Assembly (NCBI RefSeq): GCF_011043735.1
Contig: NZ_JAAKGV010000012.1
Span: 62,001-126,000 of the forward strand
DNA length: 64,000 nt
Source: Methylobacterium sp. DB0501
GTDB taxonomy: Bacteria > Pseudomonadota > Alphaproteobacteria > Rhizobiales > Beijerinckiaceae
Reading direction: 5' to 3'
Position numbers and translations under genes: made by a program. Below the pieces are notes generated by a model. The model made no database searches and was not told the DNA's origin. It worked only from the letters and a program-made list of their open reading frames with translations. This document shows, piece by piece, positions 59,493 through 64,000 of this stretch; within the stretch, counting starts at the first letter, position 1; every line of letters starts with the position of its first letter.

Positions 59493-62400
59493 TCATTTGC
59501 CGTCGGCGAATGCGGAGGCTCGGGCCCGGGCGGCGACCTGCTCGGGCGTCGGTGGATTCACCGGGTGGTGGCTGAGGCAGAGCGGCGTGCGCAGCTTGGC
59601 CGGCTTCCCCGAGCCCTCGGTGGCGAAGTAGAACTCGCCCGCGCCGAGCCGGCCGATGTCGGGTGCCGCCCCGCCGCTCGCCGCCATGATCTCCTGCGCC
59701 GCCGCGATCGTGGCCGGAGCGCTCTGGCGGCCGAAGAACTGGGTGGTGCAGTTCGACACGATCTGGTTGTGGATGCCCTTCGGTACCTGCGTCGCCACGA
59801 TCATGCCGAGGCCGTATTTGCGCCCCTGCGCCACCAGCTTGATGCCGCTGCCGAGGCTCGGCGGCGTGCGCCCCGAGGGCAGGAAGGTCTGCGCCTCGTC
59901 GACGACGTAGAGCAGGCCGCGGGGCGCCGGATGCGCCTTGATCCAGCCGAACAACGCCATCTGCAGCCGGTTGACGAAGTCCTCCCGCGCCGCTTCCGAG
60001 GCGAGGCCCGACAGGTTGACGACCGAGATCCGGGTGCGGCTCGGGTCCGGGCCGTGGAACAGCCGGGCGGGATCGAGTACCGCTCCCTCGACCCGCAGGA
60101 GCGGGTTGGTGGCGACCGCCGCCAGGAGCTGGTCCGCCATGGCGGCGGCGAGTTTCTGGGCGTTGCCGATCTGGCTGATGCCGTCCGGCAGGTCGGCGAG
60201 CAGGCCGGTGAAATGGGCGAGCGTGCCGCCGTCCCGGGCCGCGAAGGCCCGCAGGGCATCGGCCAGCACGCCGCGCTGAAGCGTCCTGGTGGCGCCGGCG
60301 AGCGGTCCCAGGGTCTCGGCCGCCATCTCGATCGCCTGCGCCCGCTCGTCGCGGTCGTCGCTGGCCGCGAGGTCCGGCATCACCGACAGGAAGAGCGGGT
60401 TGCCGGCATGCAGCCCCGGCGTCCACACCACCACCTCGACCCGCTCGGCGTAACGCGCCGCCTTGCGGTCGTCCTCCGGGGTGAACCGCTCCGGCCGCTC
60501 CGGCCAGGGATCGCCGAGGCGCGACAGGTCGTTGTTCGGATCGACCACGATCGCCGGGATACCGGCGAGCGCCGCCTCCTCGACCAGGCGGCGCAGCAGC
60601 ACGGTCTTGCCCGAGCCGGAGCCGGCGATGATCGCGGTGTGGCGGGGCAGCAGCCGCAGCGGCAGGGCGACCGGCGGCGCGTCCGGGGCGAGGCGGTGGC
60701 CGACCGGGATGGCGTCGGGAGCCGGGGCGAGGGCGGACGGCGCCGCGGCGGGCGGCGGGGGCACGGGAGACGCGACCTCGGCGTGCGGTCGTGCGGCCGG
60801 TCGGGATGCCGCGGAGGCCTCGGCCGGGCGCGCCTCCAAGGCGCGGGTCGCGGCCGTGCGGGTCTCCGGCCCGCTCCGCAGAGCGGGGGCTGCCGGCTCG
60901 TCGGGGTGGGCGGGGGCCGGATCGGCCGCCATCCTCGGCTGCCGGGGCGGCAGCGGCGGCAGGGGCACGCGCCCGCGCCGCGGATGCGCCGGCTCCGCCG
61001 CCGTCCCGTCCCCCGGCAGGCCCGCTTCGCGGAAGAACCGGGTCCCGCGCACCGGCAGGGTGTCGCGCATCCAGCGCTCGAACCGGTCCATCTTCCCGTC
61101 CCGGATCGCCCGGTCGCGCAAGCTGCGCAGGGCGACGAAGGTGCGCAGGTCGTCGTCCGACGGGTCGATCAGCTTGCCGCCGGCGGCCAGGAACCGGTCG
61201 ACCAGGGCGTCGGTCTTGGCCCCGGCCGGCACGGGTCCGCGGCGCACCAGCAGCAATTCGCGCCCCGGGATCTTCGTCGAGATGCCCGACGCGGTCAGCG
61301 CCGCCCGCAGGCGGGCCTGGAAGGCGATCGGGTGCGCCTGGAGCAGCGCGCGGTAGCAGACGTGACGCTCGCGGTCGTTCTCGTCGCGGTGGAGGAAGGT
61401 CAGCCGTCCATGCAGCGGCGGCAGGCGCTGCTCCGGCTCGCCCTTGCTCACCACGTCGACGGCGTCGTCGGGATCGTCCTCGAGGGCATAGAGGTCGAAG
61501 GCGGCCCGCAGCAGCTCGCCGAGCCCGCCCTCCTCGTCGTCGAGGATGCCGGAGATGTCGGCGACGCGGCGCTCGGCGTCGAGGTCGAAGGGCGGCTCGG
61601 CCGCGTGCGGCGGCGGCGTGAGGCCGGGCTCCACGAGGTCGTGGCAGAGAGCCACCCTCTCCTGCGCCAGGCAGTCGCGGCGGAAGGCGTCGCAGCGCAT
61701 CAGCAGCGTGCGCGGCCGCATCGCGGCGTCGGAGGCGGCCCGGATCGCCGCCTCGCTGAACGGCCAGGTCGGGAAGGGCGGTGCGAAGCCGGCATCGGCA
61801 TAGGCGGGGGCGAGCCGGCTGCGAATGAGTGCCGCGGCCGCGGCCGCCTCGTTCAGGCCTTCCAAAATGAGGGGTGGGTCGAAGCGATCGAAGGCGGATT
61901 TCAGCCCGCGCTCTTGCAGCCGGTGCCAGGAATCGCTCAGGCAAGTGACCAAGGTCATGCCCCGGCCGGCGCCGTCATGCAGCTCCATCAGGCCCGCCGC
62001 CAGCATCTCGGCGAGGCCGGGACCGGCGTCGAAATCGTCGTCGAGGCTCAGGCGGGTCGCGTCGACCACGCCGTCGATCTGGTCGACGGCGACGAGGGTC
62101 GGGCCGCTGAGTCCCATGATCCAGGCCATGCCGCGCACCAGGTCGATCGGGGCGGGAGGCGGCGTCGTGAAGCCGAGGCCGGCGCGGGCGGCCGGATCGG
62201 CCTCGTAGCCCTGGAGCCAGGCATGGGCGAGCCCGACGGCGGCGAGGTCCTGCGAGCGCAGCAGGCACAGCGCGCGAAAGACGTCCTGGTGCTTGAGCGC
62301 CCGGCCCGTATCGACGTGCATCAGCGCCCGGACGAGGAGGTCGACGATCCGCCTCGTGTCGATGTTGGGCGTATTGAACGCCTGCTCGACCTGCTCCTCG

Positions 62401-62807
62401 ACCCGGAAGCGGCGGGCGACCCCGGCCAGCACCGCGTCGGACTGGCGCCGCCCGTCCGGCATCGGATGCATCATGGCGGTGAGGTAGCTCAGCGCCGCGC
62501 TGCGCCAGAAATCGGTGAGCCCGAGCACGTCGAGGAGCACGAACCAGCCGCCGGTCGCCCAGACCTCGCCCCGGATCTGGCCGACGAGATGGGTCTTGCC
62601 GATGCCCGGCTCGCCGACCAGCACCCGGCCGCGGGGGCGGGCGCCCGCACCCTGGGCATGGAGCGCGTCGAGGATCTTGGGGATCAGGGCCTCGTTGGGG
62701 GCGCCGGTCGGCTCGGCGTCGAGCCAGACGCTGTCGAGGGTCCGCACCCAGTCGAAGTTGACGCGGCGCAGGGCGTCGAGGGCGTCGTTCATGCCAGGAT
62801 CGCTCAT
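59493..62807 (-). CDS. Two-ATPase protein: N-terminal AAA/STAND-like domain plus C-terminal HerA-type translocase
   Basis: 1,104 residues. The N-terminal ATPase has Walker A VGEPGIGKTHL (about 64-74) and Walker B LVAVDQID (about 237), followed by a helical region. A Pro/Ala-rich linker (about 605-690) leads to a HerA/VirB4-like motor with Walker A IAGSGSGKTVLLRRL (about 723), YVVDEAQTF as Walker B (about 965) and MIVATQVP. HerA motors form hexamers that pump DNA and usually work with a nuclease. Here a DUF559-type nuclease gene lies two genes upstream. The ATG overlaps the preceding stop codon as ATGA. The role is unknown; DNA defence or repair is inferred. Confidence 0.8.
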   Translation of the reverse strand: MSDPGMNDALDALRRVNFDWVRTLDSVWLDAEPTGAPNEALIPKILDALHAQGAGARPRGRVLVGEPGIGKTHLVGQIRGEVWATGGWFVLLDVLGLTDFWRSAALSYLTAMMHPMPDGRRQSDAVLAGVARRFRVEEQVEQAFNTPNIDTRRIVDLLVRALMHVDTGRALKHQDVFRALCLLRSQDLAAVGLAHAWLQGYEADPAARAGLGFTTPPPAPIDLVRGMAWIMGLSGPTLVAVDQIDGVVDATRLSLDDDFDAGPGLAEMLAAGLMELHDGAGRGMTLVTCLSDSWHRLQERGLKSAFDRFDPPLILEGLNEAAAAAALIRSRLAPAYADAGFAPPFPTWPFSEAAIRAASDAAMRPRTLLMRCDAFRRDCLAQERVALCHDLVEPGLTPPPHAAEPPFDLDAERRVADISGILDDEEGGLGELLRAAFDLYALEDDPDDAVDVVSKGEPEQRLPPLHGRLTFLHRDENDRERHVCYRALLQAHPIAFQARLRAALTASGISTKIPGRELLLVRRGPVPAGAKTDALVDRFLAAGGKLIDPSDDDLRTFVALRSLRDRAIRDGKMDRFERWMRDTLPVRGTRFFREAGLPGDGTAAEPAHPRRGRVPLPPLPPRQPRMAADPAPAHPDEPAAPALRSGPETRTAATRALEARPAEASAASRPAARPHAEVASPVPPPPAAAPSALAPAPDAIPVGHRLAPDAPPVALPLRLLPRHTAIIAGSGSGKTVLLRRLVEEAALAGIPAIVVDPNNDLSRLGDPWPERPERFTPEDDRKAARYAERVEVVVWTPGLHAGNPLFLSVMPDLAASDDRDERAQAIEMAAETLGPLAGATRTLQRGVLADALRAFAARDGGTLAHFTGLLADLPDGISQIGNAQKLAAAMADQLLAAVATNPLLRVEGAVLDPARLFHGPDPSRTRISVVNLSGLASEAAREDFVNRLQMALFGWIKAHPAPRGLLYVVDEAQTFLPSGRTPPSLGSGIKLVAQGRKYGLGMIVATQVPKGIHNQIVSNCTTQFFGRQSAPATIAAAQEIMAASGGAAPDIGRLGAGEFYFATEGSGKPAKLRTPLCLSHHPVNPPTPEQVAARARASAFADGK

Positions 62808-63454
62808 GCCTGGATCCAGATCTCGTGGAAAGGTTCGCCGGCCGGGCTGAAGGCGGCCGCGCGCTCGGCGGCGTCGAGGGCCTTCGGATCGCTGATCCGG
62901 GTGAGCCGCATCGTCTCGTCGCGGCGCAGGATCGCCGCCAGCCCGGCATCGACGGTGGCGCGGTCGAGGTCGGAGAGCGCGGCCCGCAGGGCGCTGAGGC
63001 GCACGGGCCTCGCTGTCTGCCCACCGGTGCAGGCGAGGTAGGCCGCCTCGATCCGGGCACGGAGCCGGCGCGGCGTCGGCCCGCGGGGCGCCCTCGAAGC
63101 GGACGATCGGGTCGTCTTCTCCGGCGGCGCCCGCTCGGGGGCGGGGCCGACGAACTCGGCGAGGGTCGCACCGGTGGCGTCGAGGTGGTGGTGGAGGCGC
63201 GTCAGCCAGTCCTGCAGCACCCGCTGGGGCGGGGGCAGGGGATCGCGCAGGTGGCCGCCGGCCCAGTGCCAGCCCTTGTCGGTCACGGTCAGGCGCGAGG
63301 AGCGGCCCTCCTTCTCGACCGCGAGCAGCCCGGCCCTCACCAGGGCGTCACGCGCGGGCTTCTTCGGCGCGATCTCGCTGTTGAGGGCGGTGCCATGCCG
63401 GCCGAGCAGGCGCCAGAGGATCAGCGCCTGAGCCGGCGTCGGCGTCTCGCTCAT
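62804..63454 (-). CDS. Protein with two winged-helix-like segments, unknown function
   Basis: 216 residues. The N-terminal part (ALILWRLLGRHGTALNSEIAP, then LVRAGLLAVEKEGRSSRLTVTDKGWHW) reads as a winged helix of the MarR/PadR kind. A Pro/Arg-rich middle follows. The C-terminal 70 residues (RLSALRAALSDLDRATVDAGLAAILRRDETMRLTRI) look like a second winged helix. It overlaps both neighbours by four bases. It could be the DNA- or partner-binding adaptor of the nuclease-translocase cassette; no named family was recognised. Confidence 0.65.
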   Translation of the reverse strand: MSETPTPAQALILWRLLGRHGTALNSEIAPKKPARDALVRAGLLAVEKEGRSSRLTVTDKGWHWAGGHLRDPLPPPQRVLQDWLTRLHHHLDATGATLAEFVGPAPERAPPEKTTRSSASRAPRGPTPRRLRARIEAAYLACTGGQTARPVRLSALRAALSDLDRATVDAGLAAILRRDETMRLTRISDPKALDAAERAAAFSPAGEPFHEIWIQA

Positions 63455-64000
63455 CGAATCGGGTCTCCGGCGGGAACGGGACGGCGCAGCCGGACGACCC
63501 GACGGATCTTCTCGACCGCGAGGGGCAGGTCGTCCGCGACCTGTTCGTTGGTGAGGCGCAGCACGAGGTAGCCGGCGACCAGCAACTCGTAGTCGCGGTG
63601 ACGGTCCTGGCCGAATTTCGGGTTGCCCTGGTGCTCCGGCCCGTCGATCTCGACGACGACGCGGTGCTCACGGCACAGGAGGTCGACCCGCGGTTGCCGG
63701 CCGTCGCCCTCCACCCGCACCACTTCGTTGCCGACGAACAGGCCGGCGAGCTCCGGGTCCCGCGCGAGCGCCGCCTCGATCCGTTGCTCGCTCGGGCTGG
63801 CCGGGTGCGCCCGCGAGCGCGACGGGATGAAGCGCGCGGCCGCAGGGCTCGGGGAGCGGCCGATCTCGCAGGCGCCGTAGAGGATGCGGTCGTAGGGCGG
63901 GGCATCGGGGGGCGGCGCCGGCAAAGCCAGGATGCAGGCGGCGCCGTGCCCGGCACACCATTCCAACGCCTCGATCACCGGGGCGGCCTGGGCCGGCGCC
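63451..64000 (-). CDS. DUF559-type (VSR-like) nuclease, cut by the window edge
   Basis: The frame is open to the right edge, so at least 183 codons are seen and the start may lie outside (an internal GTG is at 63978). The C-terminal half has the PD-(D/E)xK-like pattern of DUF559 and very-short-patch-repair nucleases: PRVDLLCREHRVVVEIDGPEHQ, with Asp and Glu-x-Asp as likely metal ligands, then RHRDYELLVAGYLVLRLTNEQV. It heads the cassette with the winged-helix and HerA-type genes. Cutting of DNA delivered by the motor is the likely role. Confidence 0.7.
   Translation of the reverse strand, partial: APAQAAPVIEALEWCAGHGAACILALPAPPPDAPPYDRILYGACEIGRSPSPAAARFIPSRSRAHPASPSEQRIEAALARDPELAGLFVGNEVVRVEGDGRQPRVDLLCREHRVVVEIDGPEHQGNPKFGQDRHRDYELLVAGYLVLRLTNEQVADDLPLAVEKIRRVVRLRRPVPAGDPIR

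Overview
The window is GC-rich DNA with long open frames on both strands and dense gene packing. It looks like the chromosome of an alphaproteobacterium of the order Hyphomicrobiales, most likely Methylobacterium or a close relative. Signs of this are HdaA, a DUF2093 protein, an MbfA-type ferritin/VIT1 fusion behind an Irr-like site, a CtrA-type TTAA-N7-TTAA site, PAS proteins with a C-terminal XRE-like helix-turn-helix, and an MmgR-like sRNA. No rRNA, tRNA, transposase or prophage genes were recognised.

Layout from left to right. 0-7 kb: a cut-off acyltransferase, an AI-2E/PerM-family membrane protein, hdaA, and the polyphosphate pair ppk and ppx. 7-13.5 kb: a flavin monooxygenase, an AraC regulator, a cupin, and a nucleoside-salvage operon (cdd, purine nucleoside phosphorylase, deoA). 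13.5-16.6 kb: a lipid A/Kdo operon (DUF374 acyltransferase, waaA, lpxK). 16.8-18.9 kb: a type I-E-like CRISPR array of about 35 repeats with no cas gene in the window; its repeat reads as minus-strand transcribed, with the leader on the right. 19-32 kb: mbfA, glcF, gatCAB, ruvX, an MFS exporter, a thioesterase, nudC, a DapA-family enzyme and an inositol-phosphatase-family enzyme. 32.5-37 kb: an iron-uptake operon (TonB-dependent receptor, DUF3649, PepSY membrane protein, DUF3325). 37.8-43.7 kb: a poxB-like enzyme, a probable sRNA with an intrinsic terminator, two small unknown proteins, an AEC transporter and a diguanylate cyclase.

43.8-56.1 kb holds the most striking metabolic system, all on the minus strand. 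A branched-chain-type ABC transporter (Tat-exported binding protein, fused LivHM permease, LivG, LivF) is followed by a catabolic operon: hydantoinase A and B, a 6-hydroxynicotinate-reductase-like Fe-S protein, a MarR regulator, a UPF0280 protein with ApbE-like motifs, and a DUF1185 protein. Most junctions inside each unit are 4-base stop/start overlaps. The two units start next to nearly identical 18-bp inverted repeats, which are probably the operators of the MarR protein. I infer an inducible pathway that imports and opens an N-heterocyclic substrate. The UPF0280 protein may attach flavin to the reductase.

56.3-59.4 kb: two small proteins and a tandem pair of PAS-HTH paralogues. 59.5-64 kb: a tightly coupled three-gene cassette (DUF559-type nuclease cut by the window edge, a protein with two winged-helix-like segments, and a 1,104-residue protein carrying an N-terminal AAA/STAND-like ATPase plus a C-terminal HerA-type translocase). 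It looks like an undescribed nuclease-translocase system, possibly anti-phage.
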